A DNA stretch of 64,000 nucleotides from Arthrobacter sp. MAHUQ-56 (GCF_019710585.1 NZ_JAIFZQ010000026.1:204417-268416); one strand, 5' to 3'; shown: positions 9,893 to 19,199, counted from the first letter of the stretch. Translations and numbers: made by a program. Notes: generated by a model not told the origin, from the letters alone.

Positions 9893-11342
9893 TCCACGCG
9901 GATTTCTGAAAGTACGCCAGCGTGAAACCCAGCCGCGCCGTCCTGTTCCCGTCCGCATCATGGACTGGAAAGAGGTCTACGAGGCACAGGAAAAGGGCAC
10001 GCTGAAGGCCCAGGCCGGGCGCTGCATGGACTGCGGCATCCCGTTCTGCCACCAGGGCTGCCCGCTGGGCAACCTCATTCCCGAGTGGAACGACCTCATG
10101 TGGCGGGACAAGGGCGACGAAGCGATCGAGCGCCTGCACGCCACCAACAACTTCCCGGAGTTCACCGGCCGGCTGTGCCCCGCGCCGTGTGAGGCCTCCT
10201 GCGTGCTGGGGATCAACCAGCCTGCGGTCACGATCAAGCAGGTGGAAGTCTCCATCATCGATGAGGCTTGGGACAACGGCTGGGTCAACCCGCTGCCGCC
10301 TGCCCGCCTGACGGGCAAGACGGTTGCCGTGGTTGGTTCCGGGCCTGCCGGCCTGGCGGTGGCCCAGCAGCTGACCCGCGTGGGCCACACCGTCGCGGTG
10401 TACGAGCGCGACGACAAGATCGGCGGCCTGCTGCGGTACGGCATCCCCGACTTCAAGATGGAAAAAGAGCAGGTTGACCGCCGTGTCGAGCAGATGAAGG
10501 CGGAAGGCACCCGCTTCCGGACCGGCGTTGCCGTGGGCACGGACGTCACCTGGGAGCAGCTGCGCCGGCGCTACGACGCCGTCGTGGTGTGCACCGGCGC
10601 CACCGTTCCGCGGGACCTGCCCATCCCGGGACGTGACCTGGACGGCGTCCACTTCGCCATGGACTACCTCGTGCCCGCCAACCGCGCGGTGGCGGGGGAA
10701 ACGATCGAGAACCAGATCCACGCCCAGGGCAAGCACGTGGTGATCCTTGGTGGCGGCGACACTGGGGCCGACTGCCTCGGCACCGCCCACCGCCACGGCG
10801 CAGCGTCCGTCACCACCCTGGCCATCGGAAAGCAGCCGCCCGTGGAGCGCGCCAGCCACCAGCCGTGGCCGATGTTCCCCAACCTCTTCGAGGTAGCCAG
10901 CGCCCACGAGGAAGGTGGCGAACGCACCTACCTCGCCTCCACCGTGGAGTTCGTCGGTGAAAACGGCAAGCTGACCGGCGTAAAGGTAGCTGAGACCGAG
11001 TTCGTCGACGGCAAGCGCCTCCCGAAGGCCGGCACCGAGCGGATCATCCCCGCCGACCTGGTGTTCCTGTCGCTGGGCTTCACCGGAGCCGAGCCCGCGG
11101 GCATCACCGAGCAGGTGCACGCCGAATTCGATGGCCGCGGCAACGTTGCGCGCGACGGCTACTACATGACCAACACCGAAGGTGTCTTCGTGGCCGGCGA
11201 CGCCGGCCGTGGGCAGTCCCTGATCGTGTGGGCCATCGCCGAGGGACGTGCCGCTGCGGCCGCCGTCGACAAGTACCTGATGGGGAGCACCATCCTGCCC
11301 GCGCCGGTGGCGCCGACGGACCGCGCCATCGCCGTCCTCTAG
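9885..11342 (+). CDS. gltD: Glutamate synthase (NADPH) small subunit
   Basis: GltD carries electrons from NADPH through FAD and Fe-S clusters to GltB. The 485-residue protein starts with a GTG preceded by GGAGG and inside the gltB 3' end. Cysteine clusters are RCMDCGIPFCHQGC (residues 46-59) and CPAPCEASC near residue 100. The FAD fingerprint VGSGPAGLAVAQQ is near 149, the NADPH fold GGGDTGADC near 287 and the second FAD segment GVFVAGDAGRGQSLIVWA near the C-terminus. All GltD landmarks are intact. Confidence 0.97.
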   Translation: MADPRGFLKVRQRETQPRRPVPVRIMDWKEVYEAQEKGTLKAQAGRCMDCGIPFCHQGCPLGNLIPEWNDLMWRDKGDEAIERLHATNNFPEFTGRLCPAPCEASCVLGINQPAVTIKQVEVSIIDEAWDNGWVNPLPPARLTGKTVAVVGSGPAGLAVAQQLTRVGHTVAVYERDDKIGGLLRYGIPDFKMEKEQVDRRVEQMKAEGTRFRTGVAVGTDVTWEQLRRRYDAVVVCTGATVPRDLPIPGRDLDGVHFAMDYLVPANRAVAGETIENQIHAQGKHVVILGGGDTGADCLGTAHRHGAASVTTLAIGKQPPVERASHQPWPMFPNLFEVASAHEEGGERTYLASTVEFVGENGKLTGVKVAETEFVDGKRLPKAGTERIIPADLVFLSLGFTGAEPAGITEQVHAEFDGRGNVARDGYYMTNTEGVFVAGDAGRGQSLIVWAIAEGRAAAAAVDKYLMGSTILPAPVAPTDRAIAVL

Positions 11343-11394
11343 GGATGCACCGAGGGTTCACCTCTTCGACAACTTAACCAATGCAAGTGACCAA

Positions 11395-11409
11395 TAGGGT
11401 AGGTATATG
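11395..11409 (+). promoter_or_regulatory. Candidate -10 box giving a leaderless pyk transcript
   Basis: TAGGGT (11395-11400) ends 6 bases before the pyk ATG at 11407, so transcription would begin at or next to the A of the start codon. There is no convincing Shine-Dalgarno sequence. Leaderless mRNAs are frequent in Actinobacteria. The -35 element is unclear. Confidence 0.35.
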
Positions 11410-12897
11410 AGACGCGCAAAAATTGTGGCTACGTTTGGCCCGGCTATTGCCAGCTACGAAAACACCCTCGCGGTGCTCGAAGCCGGCGTCGACGTCGCCC
11501 GCATGAACATGAGCCACGGCGACTACACCGTGCATGACAACACCTACGAGAACGTCCGCAAGGCCGCGTCCGACCTTGGAAAGGCCGTCGCCATCATGGC
11601 GGACCTGCAGGGTCCCAAGATCCGCCTGGGCCGCTTCGTTGACGGGCCGCACGCCCTGGCCGTGGGTGACATCTTCACCATCACCACCGAGGACGTTCCC
11701 GGCACCCAGGAGATCTGCTCCACCACCCTGAAGAGCCTCACCGAGGACGTCAGAGTGGGGGACGCGCTGCTGATCGACGACGGCAAGGTGGCACTGCGCG
11801 CCATCGAGGTCGACGACGTCAAGGTCGTCGCCGAGGTGACCGTGGGCGGCATGGTGTCCAACAACAAGGGCATCAACCTTCCCGGAGTGGCCGTCAACGT
11901 TCCCGCGCTGAGCGAGAAGGATGAGGACGACCTCCGCTGGGCGATGCGCCGCGGCGTGGACCTGGTGGCGCTCTCGTTCGTCCGCGACGCCACCGACATC
12001 ACCCGCGTGCACGAGATCATGGATGAAGAAGGCCGCCGCGTGCCGGTCATCGCCAAGATCGAAAAGCCCCAGGCAGTGGACCAGCTCCCCGAGATCATCG
12101 ACGCGTTCGATGCCATCATGGTGGCCCGTGGCGACCTCGGCGTGGAGCTGCCGCTGGAGGAAGTGCCGATCGTCCAGAAGCGCGCCATCGAACTGGCCCG
12201 CCGCTGGGCCAAGCCGGTGATCGTCGCCACCCAGGTGCTTGAATCCATGATCGACAACCCGCGCCCGACGCGCGCGGAGGCCTCGGACTGCGCCAACGCT
12301 GTGCTCGATGGTGCTGACGCAGTCATGCTGTCCGGCGAGACCAGCGTGGGCAAGTACCCGATCGACACGGTCAAGACCATGGCCCGGATCATCGAGTCCA
12401 CCGAGGTCCACGGCCTCGAGCGCGTCCCCCCGCTCGGGACGAAGCCCAAGACCCGTGGTGGCGCCATTACCCGTGCCGCCGTCGAAATCGCAGACCAGCT
12501 GGACGCCAAGTACATCTGTGCGTTCACCCAGTCCGGCGACTCCGCACGCCGCCTGTCCCGCCTGCGGCCCATCAAGCCGGTCTTCGCTTTCACCCCGGTG
12601 GAGCAGGTCTGGAACCAGCTGGCGCTGACCTGGGGCATCCAGCCGGTGCTGGTGCAGATGGTGGACCACACCGACGCCATGACCGCGCAGGTTGACCGCA
12701 GCCTCGAGGAAATGGGACTCGTTGAGGATGGCGACCTGGTGGTTATCGCCGCCGGTTCCCCTCCCGGAAAGGCCGGTTCCACCAACTCGCTGAAGGTGCA
12801 CAAGGTGGGCGACCTCGCCGACTCCACGCGCGGCGGGGAAATCGGCAGCAACCGCGAAAAGCTCGGCCCCTGGCCGGAAAAGAAGAAGAAAGCCTAG
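11407..12897 (+). CDS. pyk: Pyruvate kinase
   Basis: Converts phosphoenolpyruvate and ADP to pyruvate and ATP, the last step of glycolysis. The 496-residue protein shows the N-terminal ATFGPA loop, MADLQGPKIRLGRF with the nucleotide-binding residues, the active-site lysine in IAKIEKPQAVD near residue 220, the metal-binding MVARGDLGVELPLEE near 238, and GETSVGKYP. The C-terminal allosteric domain is complete. The gene ends just before a strong hairpin terminator and faces pdtaR. Confidence 0.97.
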   Translation: MRRAKIVATFGPAIASYENTLAVLEAGVDVARMNMSHGDYTVHDNTYENVRKAASDLGKAVAIMADLQGPKIRLGRFVDGPHALAVGDIFTITTEDVPGTQEICSTTLKSLTEDVRVGDALLIDDGKVALRAIEVDDVKVVAEVTVGGMVSNNKGINLPGVAVNVPALSEKDEDDLRWAMRRGVDLVALSFVRDATDITRVHEIMDEEGRRVPVIAKIEKPQAVDQLPEIIDAFDAIMVARGDLGVELPLEEVPIVQKRAIELARRWAKPVIVATQVLESMIDNPRPTRAEASDCANAVLDGADAVMLSGETSVGKYPIDTVKTMARIIESTEVHGLERVPPLGTKPKTRGGAITRAAVEIADQLDAKYICAFTQSGDSARRLSRLRPIKPVFAFTPVEQVWNQLALTWGIQPVLVQMVDHTDAMTAQVDRSLEEMGLVEDGDLVVIAAGSPPGKAGSTNSLKVHKVGDLADSTRGGEIGSNREKLGPWPEKKKKA

Positions 12898-12909
12898 CTT
12901 TCACCTACG

Positions 12910-12945
12910 AAAAGGACCCCTGCCGGCGGCAGGGGTCCTTTTTCG
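12910..12945. terminator. Rho-independent terminator between pyk and pdtaR
   Basis: A perfect 15-bp stem (12910-12924 with 12928-12942) around a GGC loop. It starts with AAAA and ends with a T-run, so it can act on both the pyk transcript and the facing pdtaR transcript. Confidence 0.9.
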
Positions 12946-13027
12946 CTGTGGTGCTTTTCTGTCCGGTGACCTGACCGTGCGCGGCTGGGCCCGTCGTCGT
13001 AATCTTCCCGGGCCCAGCCAGCCGGCG

Positions 13028-13633
13028 CTAGTTGACCTGGTTGATGATGGTCTCGGCGACCTCGCGCATGCTGAGGCGGCGGTCCATGGAGGTCTTCTGG
13101 ATCCAGCGGAAAGCTTCCGGTTCCGTCAGGCCCATCTTGGTGGTCAGCAGGCTCTTGGCGCGTTCCACCAGCTTGCGGGTGGCGAACTGCTCCTGGAGGT
13201 CGGAGACTTCGCTTTCCAGCGCCTTGATTTCCTCGTGGCGGGAGAGCGCGATCTCCAGTGCCGGGATCAGGTCCGCGGGCGTGAACGGCTTGACGACATA
13301 GGCCATGGCGCCGGCATCGCGGGCGCGCTCCACGAGTTCCTTCTGGCTGAAGGCGGTCAGCAGCACCACGGGGGCGATGCGGGCCTTGACGATCTTCTCG
13401 GCGGCGGAAATGCCGTCCATGACGGGCATCTTGACGTCCATCAGGACCAGGTCCGGCTTCAATTCCTCAGCCAGCTGGACGGCCTTCTCGCCGTTGTCCG
13501 CCTCGCCCACAACCTCATAACCCTCGCCCCGCAGGATTTCGATGATGTCGAGGCGGATGAGGGTTTCATCCTCTGCCACAATGACGCGGCGCGCCGGCTG
13601 GGACGTGGGCTTTGACTCCGTCTGTTCAGTCAC
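13028..13633 (-). CDS. pdtaR: ANTAR-type response regulator, PdtaR-like
   Basis: A 201-residue two-domain protein. The receiver domain (about 15-130) has the acidic pair ED at 21-22, phosphoacceptor Asp66 in LVLMDVKMP and Lys115 in VVKPF. The ANTAR RNA-binding domain (about 140-195) includes a coiled-coil start and AKSLLTTKMGLTEPEAFRWI. PdtaR is the partner of the histidine kinase PdtaS and acts as an antiterminator by binding paired RNA hairpins. The kinase gene is not in this window. The start is GTG with AAGGAG 6 bases upstream. Confidence 0.93.
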   Translation of the reverse strand: MTEQTESKPTSQPARRVIVAEDETLIRLDIIEILRGEGYEVVGEADNGEKAVQLAEELKPDLVLMDVKMPVMDGISAAEKIVKARIAPVVLLTAFSQKELVERARDAGAMAYVVKPFTPADLIPALEIALSRHEEIKALESEVSDLQEQFATRKLVERAKSLLTTKMGLTEPEAFRWIQKTSMDRRLSMREVAETIINQVN

Positions 13634-13837
13634 GGGATCTCCTTGAAAAGGTACGGCGGGACATCACTATCTTAGGTGCCACCGCGGCTGTACTTGGCTT
13701 GCAGGGGTTCGGTTGCGGCGACGGCGGCGCGATTCTGGAATTCAGCCTATCTGCATGTAGAGTAATTCCGCGTACGTGAAGCGATCGCGTTGCTCACAGT
13801 CAGCTGTGGGCGTAGCGTTTTGCTCCATGTATTCCGC

Positions 13838-13919
13838 GCCCGAGTGGCGGAATTGGCAGACGCGCCGCACTCAAAATGCGGTATCGAAAGGTGTGTGGGT
13901 TCGAGTCCCACCTCGGGCA
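13838..13919 (+). tRNA. tRNA-Leu (anticodon CAA)
   Basis: The acceptor arms GCCCGAG (13838-13844) and CTCGGGC (13912-13918) pair fully, with discriminator A at 13919. The anticodon stem CCGCA/TGCGG encloses the loop CTCAAAA, giving anticodon CAA. A class II variable arm and the T-loop TTCGAGTCC follow. CCA is not encoded. The 3' end is repeated at 41572. Confidence 0.97.
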
Positions 13920-14306
13920 CGGCGTATCCCCTCGTCAGGGGACGATTTTGCTTTGACGTGTTGACAAGGCTTCCGGTCGCGTCATTTGACGAGTTGGTCG
14001 TGGGCTGTAGCCTGGCCGCCGCGGTGGCCTGTTCAGGGGTGTGGGGTGGCGGGCTCAAGTCCCTGACTGGTGGGCCTTCCGCCTGTGGTGGGCTTGGTTT
14101 ATGCGGTTCCTCGTAACGGTTGTCTCGGGTTGGTCTGGAGTGGCCAACACCTGTTCATGGTTCCGGGCTGGCGTTACAACATGACTTTCCGATTCTGGGT
14201 GCGACCCGTACTTGGACCCCGCCTCCCTGCCTAAACCGGACCTGGAGTGCGCCGTTTGTCCTGCCAAAGGGGGTGTGGACACTGTCAACACTTATGTCTG
14301 CTTTAA
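13899..14306 (+). repeat. Long direct repeat, copy A (tRNA-Leu 3' end plus downstream DNA)
   Basis: The first 22 bases (13899-13920) are identical to 41572-41593. Clear but diverged similarity continues for about 400 bases, with shared blocks such as TGTGGGGTGGCGGGCTC, GGCCTTCCGCCTG and GTTTGTCCTGCC, and both copies end near GTCTGCTTT. The two copies have almost the same length (408 and 405 bases). They bracket 27.7 kb. Confidence 0.85.
13927..13949 (+). terminator. Short terminator after tRNA-Leu
   Basis: TCCCCT-CGTC-AGGGGA hairpin (6 bp) followed by CGATTTT, 7 bases after the tRNA. A related but weaker hairpin is kept in the repeat copy at 41603-41620. Confidence 0.6.
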
Positions 14307-14621
14307 GGGCGTTCAGTGGCGGCTAGGAGCGGGAAGGTTTCAGGAGGGGCAAGTAGTGCTCTAGCTGCGCCGTGGGGAATGGCCCAGCGATGACCCAGAC
14401 CATAAGCCGAACAGCGAACCACGTGGCTTCTGGTCGTCCGAAAATCGCGGGGGAGCGCGGAACCAGGACCTACAGAAGCGCATGCGCCCCTGACACCCTG
14501 GATGTTTTGGGGTGCTACCCACGGTGCTCTGACCAAGTTGACCGTATGCTGCCATTTAGCGCGTAATCAGAAGGGTGGGATTTCGACCCGGGGTGTGAGC
14601 TAGTCATCCAGGGCTTGGCGC
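14307..14621. other. Intergenic DNA between the repeat and acs, no gene seen
   Basis: Only short frames with atypical composition occur on either strand. No RNA gene, hairpin with a T-run or recognisable protein was found. The acs gene ends at the right edge. Confidence 0.5.
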
Positions 14622-16571
14622 CTATTTCTTCAGGGAGGCGGCGATCTGCTGCATGATCGTGGGGTCGGAGAGGGTGGTGGCGTCACCGGGATCGCGGCCT
14701 TCGGCGACATCCTTGAGCAGGCGGCGCATGATCTTGCCGGACCGGGTCTTGGGCAGCTCGGGCACCACCAGGATGTTCTTGGGCTTGGCGATGGGGCCGA
14801 TTTCCTTGCCCACGTGGTTGCGCAGTTCCTGGACTGTGGCATCGCCGTTGTTGGCGGCGTCGCCGCGGAGGATGACGAACGCGACGACGGCCTGGCCGGT
14901 GGTTTCGTCCGTGGCACCCACGACGGCGGCCTCCGCCACGGCGGGGTGGCTGACGAGGGCGGATTCGATCTCCGTGGTGGAGAGCCGGTGGCCGGAGACG
15001 TTCATGACGTCGTCCACACGGCCCAGGAGCCAGATGTCGCCGTCCTCGTCCTTCTTGGCGCCGTCCCCGGCGAAGTACATGTTCTCGAACCGGGACCAGT
15101 AGGTGTCCTTGAAGCGTTCGGGATCGCCCCAGATGCCGCGGAGCATGGAGGGCCAGGGTTCGCGGATCACCAGGAAGCCGCCGTGCCCGTTGGGCATGGA
15201 TTCGCCCATTTCATCGACGACGTCCACGGCGATGCCGGGCAGCGGCACCTGCGCGGACCCGGGCTTGGTGGCGGTGACACCGGGCAGCGGCGCGATCATC
15301 TGGGCGCCCGTTTCGGTCTGCCACCAGGTGTCAACGATGGGTGCCTTGTCGCCGCCGATAACCTTGCGGTACCACATCCAGGCCTCGGGATTGATCGGCT
15401 CACCCACTGAGCCCAGCACCCGCAGGGAGGAGAGGTCGTACTTGGCAGGGATCTCCGCGCCCCACTTCATGAACGTCCGGATGGCGGTGGGGGCGGTGTA
15501 GAGGATGGAGACCTTGTACTTTTCCACGATCTCCCACCAGCGGCCCTGGTGCGGGGAGTCCGGGGTGCCTTCGTACATGACCTGGGTGGCGCCGTTGATG
15601 AGCGGAGCATAGGCGACGTAGGAGTGTCCGGTGACCCAGCCGACGTCGGCCGTGCACCAGTACACGTCCGTCTCCGGGTGCAGGTCGAAGACAACCTTGT
15701 GGGTGTAGGCGGTCTGGGTGAGGTACCCGCCGGTGGTGTGCAGGATGCCCTTGGGCTTTCCGGTGGTGCCGGAGGTGTAGAGGATGTAGAGCGGGTGTTC
15801 GGAGTCATGCCCCACGGCGGTGTGTTCGGCGGCCGCGGCGCCGACGGTGTCGTCCCACCAGTGGTCCCGGCCTTCGGTCCAGTCCACGTTCTGGCCGTTG
15901 CGCTTGACCACCACCACGTTCTGCACGGTGTGCCCGTCGTGCGCCAGGGCGTCATCCACAGCGGGCTTGAGCGGGCTGGGCTTGCCGCGCCGGTAGGTCC
16001 CGTCGGCGGTGACCACGAGCTTGGCTTCGGCATCGTCGATCCGGGAGCGGAGGGCTTCGGCGGAGAAACCGCCGAAGACCACGGAGTGGACGGCTCCGAT
16101 CCGGGCGCAGGCCAGCATGGTGATGACGGCCTCGGGAATCATGGGCAGGTACACGGCCACCCGGTCACCCTTGGCGACGCCCAGGGACTCGAACGCGTTG
16201 GCTGCCTTCTTGACCTCTTCGGTCAGCTGCGCGTACGTGTAGGTGCGGGTGTCGCCCGGCTCGCCCTCGAAGTAGATGGCGACGCGGTCGCCATTGCCGG
16301 CCTCGACGTGCCGGTCCAGCGCGTTGTAAGCGGCGTTGAGTTCACCGCCGACGAACCATTTGGCGAACGGAGGGTTGGACCAGTCCAGCGCCTGCGTGAA
16401 GTCCTTGCTCCACGTCAGCAGTTCGCGGGCCTTCTTGGTCCAAAAAGCGGGATGGTCGTTGCCCGCCTCCTCATACTCCGCAGCCGTGACCACGGCGCCG
16501 GCAGCGAACTCCGCGGCTGGAAGAAATCGATGCGTTTCATGGTGCCATTTCGGGATCGTTGACGAGGTCAC
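14622..16571 (-). CDS. acs: Acetyl-CoA synthetase (acetate-CoA ligase)
   Basis: Activates acetate to acetyl-CoA through acetyl-AMP. The 649-residue protein has the AMP-binding signature YILYTSGTTGKPKG near 262-275, the WWQTETG substrate/nucleotide segment, and the C-terminal acetylation-controlled lysine in PKTRSGKIMRR (Lys613). Length is normal for AcsA. The start is GTG at 16571 with a weak purine-rich ribosome site. It is transcribed away from the pdxS side. Confidence 0.96.
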   Translation of the reverse strand: MTSSTIPKWHHETHRFLPAAEFAAGAVVTAAEYEEAGNDHPAFWTKKARELLTWSKDFTQALDWSNPPFAKWFVGGELNAAYNALDRHVEAGNGDRVAIYFEGEPGDTRTYTYAQLTEEVKKAANAFESLGVAKGDRVAVYLPMIPEAVITMLACARIGAVHSVVFGGFSAEALRSRIDDAEAKLVVTADGTYRRGKPSPLKPAVDDALAHDGHTVQNVVVVKRNGQNVDWTEGRDHWWDDTVGAAAAEHTAVGHDSEHPLYILYTSGTTGKPKGILHTTGGYLTQTAYTHKVVFDLHPETDVYWCTADVGWVTGHSYVAYAPLINGATQVMYEGTPDSPHQGRWWEIVEKYKVSILYTAPTAIRTFMKWGAEIPAKYDLSSLRVLGSVGEPINPEAWMWYRKVIGGDKAPIVDTWWQTETGAQMIAPLPGVTATKPGSAQVPLPGIAVDVVDEMGESMPNGHGGFLVIREPWPSMLRGIWGDPERFKDTYWSRFENMYFAGDGAKKDEDGDIWLLGRVDDVMNVSGHRLSTTEIESALVSHPAVAEAAVVGATDETTGQAVVAFVILRGDAANNGDATVQELRNHVGKEIGPIAKPKNILVVPELPKTRSGKIMRRLLKDVAEGRDPGDATTLSDPTIMQQIAASLKK

Positions 16572-16686
16572 AGATTTCCAACTTTCTTCATGTAAGGGCG
16601 GTGCTTAGCCGCTTTGGAGCGTTCAGGCGGTGGGGCTTGGCGTGATCGTGGTTTTGGGGCCGGATCCGGTCCCGGTGACGCGGCCG

Positions 16687-16923
16687 TTAGATCGTGTCCA
16701 GGGCAAAACCCCGCGGCGGAAGGTTGTGGGCGGCCCCCTGGTCCTCCCAGCGCAGCCGGCGAACAATAAGTTTCCAATCAACGGCGCTGCCATTGATGGA
16801 CGGCATGAGGCTTCCCTCCGTGATGAAGTGAGTGTTCTTTTCGTCATTGAATGGCGCCCACCATCCATTGGCGGGGCAGTGGTCGCCGGTCCGGGGACTC
16901 TGCGGGTGCGTACGTTTCTTCAC
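16687..16923 (-). CDS. Small hypothetical protein with a CPxxGWW motif
   Basis: A 78-residue frame from GTG at 16923. I do not recognise a named family, but the composition is that of a real protein: TGDHCPANGWWAP near residues 12-24, then FITEGSLMPSINGSAVDWKL near 33-52, and a basic end. A G-x-C-P-x-x-G-x-W pattern followed by an MP turn is seen in small bacterial proteins of unknown role. An internal ATG at 16806 with GGAGGG 8 bases upstream would give a 39-residue version. It lies 115 bases before acs on the same strand. Confidence 0.5.
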   Translation of the reverse strand: MKKRTHPQSPRTGDHCPANGWWAPFNDEKNTHFITEGSLMPSINGSAVDWKLIVRRLRWEDQGAAHNLPPRGFALDTI

Positions 16924-16999
16924 GGTCCTGATCCTGAACTTTCCATGTTGTGGCTTTATTCGAAATGTCGTGTGGCCTGCTAGTGAGCGGTACGGCGTG

Positions 17000-17917
17000 T
17001 TACCAGCCGCGCTCGGCGAGGCGGTGCGGCTGGGGGATCTCGTCGACGTTGATGCCCACCATGGCTTCGCCGAGCCCGCGGGAGGCCTTGGCGATGACGT
17101 CGGGGTCGTCGTAGAAGGTGGTGGCCTTGACGACGGCGGCGGCGCGCTGGGCGGGGTTGCCGGACTTGAAGATGCCGGAGCCGACGAAGACGCCGTCGGC
17201 GCCGAGCTGCATCATCATCGCGGCGTCAGCGGGCGTGGCGATGCCGCCTGCGGTGAACAGGACCACGGGGAGCTTGCCGGCGGCGGCGACTTCCTTGACC
17301 AGTTCGTACGGGGCCTGCAGTTCCTTGGCCGCAACGTACAGTTCGTCCTCGGGGAGGGCGGAGAGCTTGGCGATCTCGGCACGGATCTGGCGCATGTGGC
17401 CGGTGGCGTTGGAGACGTCGCCGGTGCCGGCCTCGCCCTTGGAACGGATCATCGCCGCGCCCTCGTTGATGCGGCGCAGGGCCTCACCGAGGTTGGTGGC
17501 ACCGCAGACGAAGGGAACCTTGAAGTTCCACTTGTCGATGTGGTTGACGTAGTCCGCCGGGGTCAGGACCTCGGACTCGTCGATGTAGTCAACGCCGAGG
17601 GACTGCAGGACCTGGGCCTCGACGAAGTGGCCGATGCGGGCCTTGGCCATGACCGGGATGGACACGGCGTCGATGATCTGGTCGATCATGTCCGGATCGG
17701 ACATCCGGGACACGCCGCCCTGGGCACGGATATCGGCCGGAACACGCTCGAGCGCCATGACCGCCACGGCACCGGCGTCTTCGGCGATGCGGGCCTGCTC
17801 GACGTTGACGACGTCCATGATGACGCCGCCCTTGAGCATCTCAGCCATGCCACGCTTCACGCGGCTGCTGCCCGTGACAGGCAGGGACCAATCTGGGGCT
17901 TGTGATGAGGTGATCAT
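17000..17917 (-). CDS. pdxS: Pyridoxal 5'-phosphate synthase, PdxS subunit (copy 1)
   Basis: PdxS builds PLP from ribose 5-phosphate, glyceraldehyde 3-phosphate and ammonia supplied by PdxT. The 305-residue protein keeps Asp35 (GVIMDV), the Schiff-base Lys92 (VMAKARIGH) and the second lysine in SKGEAGTGD. The ATG overlaps the ald stop by 4 bases (ATGA), so translation is coupled to ald. No pdxT neighbour is present, which is unusual because pdxS and pdxT are normally adjacent. A nearly identical copy lies at 40003 in the opposite direction. Confidence 0.96.
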   Translation of the reverse strand: MITSSQAPDWSLPVTGSSRVKRGMAEMLKGGVIMDVVNVEQARIAEDAGAVAVMALERVPADIRAQGGVSRMSDPDMIDQIIDAVSIPVMAKARIGHFVEAQVLQSLGVDYIDESEVLTPADYVNHIDKWNFKVPFVCGATNLGEALRRINEGAAMIRSKGEAGTGDVSNATGHMRQIRAEIAKLSALPEDELYVAAKELQAPYELVKEVAAAGKLPVVLFTAGGIATPADAAMMMQLGADGVFVGSGIFKSGNPAQRAAAVVKATTFYDDPDVIAKASRGLGEAMVGINVDEIPQPHRLAERGW

Positions 17918-19080
17918 GAGCGTCCTTTTTGGGTGTCCTGGGTGGAAGGAGCGGACGACGATGTGGCGGAAACCAGTTCGTGCCAGTCGGCGACGAGGGG
18001 CAGGTTGTGGGCTTCGGACACGGAGTGGTGTGCCACGTGGCCGGCGGCGATGTTGAGGCCGGCAGCGAGTGCGGGGTCGCGGTCGAAGGCGGCCTTGACG
18101 CCCAGGTTTGCCAGTGCAACGGCGTAGCGCAGGGTGACGTTGGTCAGCGCGTACGTTGAGGTGTTGGGGACGGCGCCGGGCATGTTGGCGACGCAGTAGA
18201 AGATGGTGTTGTGCACCTTGTACGTGGGTTCCTGGTGCGTGGTGGGGTGGGTGTCCTCGAAGCAGCCGCCCTGGTCCACGGCGATGTCCACCAGGACCGA
18301 GCCGGGCTTCATCCGGGCTACGAGGTCGTTGGTGACCAGCTTGGGAGCCTTGGCGCCGGGGATGAGCACGGATCCGATGACGAGGTCGGCGTCAACCACT
18401 GACTTCTCGATCTCGTACTTGTTGGACGCAACGGTCTTCAGGCGGCCCTGGTATTGGGCGTCGAGGTCGCGGAGGCGGTTGATGTTGATGTCCATGATGG
18501 TTACGTCCGCACCCAGGCCCAGGGCCATGGCTGCAGCGTTGGTGCCGGCCACGCCGGCGCCCAGGACGACGACCTTGGCGGGGCGGACGCCGGGCACGCC
18601 GCCCAGCAGGACGCCCTTGCCGCCGGCAGGTGCCATGAGGGACGTGGCGCCAACCTGGACGGAGAGCCGGCCGGCGACCTCGGACATCGGTGCGAGCAGC
18701 GGCAGGCTGCGGCCTTCCTGCACAGTCTCGTAGGCGATGGCGGTGACGCCGGAGTTGATCAGTTCGCGGGTCAGTTCGGGCTCGGCTGCCAGGTGCAGGT
18801 AGGTGAAGAGGATCAGGCCCTTGCGGAAGCGGTGGTATTCGGCCTTGATGGGCTCCTTGACCTTCATCACCATGTCTGCGCGGCCCCAGACGTCGTCCGC
18901 CTCGTTGACGATCTCGGCGCCTGCGATGGCGTATTCCTCATCCGTGACACCTGAGCCGAGGCCGGCCCCGCGCTCCACCAGGACGGTGTGGCCGTGGGTG
19001 CGGAACTCGTGGACGCCGGCGGCGGTGATGGCCACCCGGAATTCGTTGTTCTTGATTTCTTTGGGGACGCCGATGATCAT
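17914..19080 (-). CDS. ald: Alanine dehydrogenase
   Basis: Catalyses reversible oxidative deamination of L-alanine to pyruvate with NAD. The 388-residue protein begins MIIGVPKEIKNNEFRV and keeps Arg15, Lys75 and His96 of the substrate site, and the NAD fold VVLGAGVAGTNAAA. The frame is open further upstream, but GGAG 6 bases before the ATG at 19080 and the conserved N-terminus fix the start. It overlaps pdxS at its end. Ald is a PLP-independent enzyme, so the pairing with pdxS may reflect shared nitrogen or alanine metabolism. Confidence 0.95.
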   Translation of the reverse strand: MIIGVPKEIKNNEFRVAITAAGVHEFRTHGHTVLVERGAGLGSGVTDEEYAIAGAEIVNEADDVWGRADMVMKVKEPIKAEYHRFRKGLILFTYLHLAAEPELTRELINSGVTAIAYETVQEGRSLPLLAPMSEVAGRLSVQVGATSLMAPAGGKGVLLGGVPGVRPAKVVVLGAGVAGTNAAAMALGLGADVTIMDININRLRDLDAQYQGRLKTVASNKYEIEKSVVDADLVIGSVLIPGAKAPKLVTNDLVARMKPGSVLVDIAVDQGGCFEDTHPTTHQEPTYKVHNTIFYCVANMPGAVPNTSTYALTNVTLRYAVALANLGVKAAFDRDPALAAGLNIAAGHVAHHSVSEAHNLPLVADWHELVSATSSSAPSTQDTQKGRS

Positions 19081-19187
19081 CGTGTGCTCCATTCTGGGGT
19101 CTGAGGCGGCTCGGGGCCTTAGGTCAACCGAATGCACTCTGTCCGCGTTCGTCTTTGAATCGCTCGGTTACGCACGTTTTACATTCG

Positions 19188-19199
19188 GATTGTTGACAA
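19188..19199. promoter_or_regulatory. GntR operator site 1 with embedded -35 box
   Basis: Perfect palindrome ATTGTTGACAAT in the gap between ald and the solute-binding protein gene. It contains TTGACA (19193-19198), followed after 16 bases by TAGGTT (19215-19220), which together form a good promoter for the importer operon. A repressor bound here would cover the -35 box. Confidence 0.75.

Noticed and set aside
2714..9961. Very long minus-strand open frames opposite trpA/lgt, gltB and gltD (up to 846 residues)
   Set aside because: They lie antisense to well-supported genes and arise from GC-rich third codon positions; their translations are Gly/Val/Asp/His-rich with no motif.
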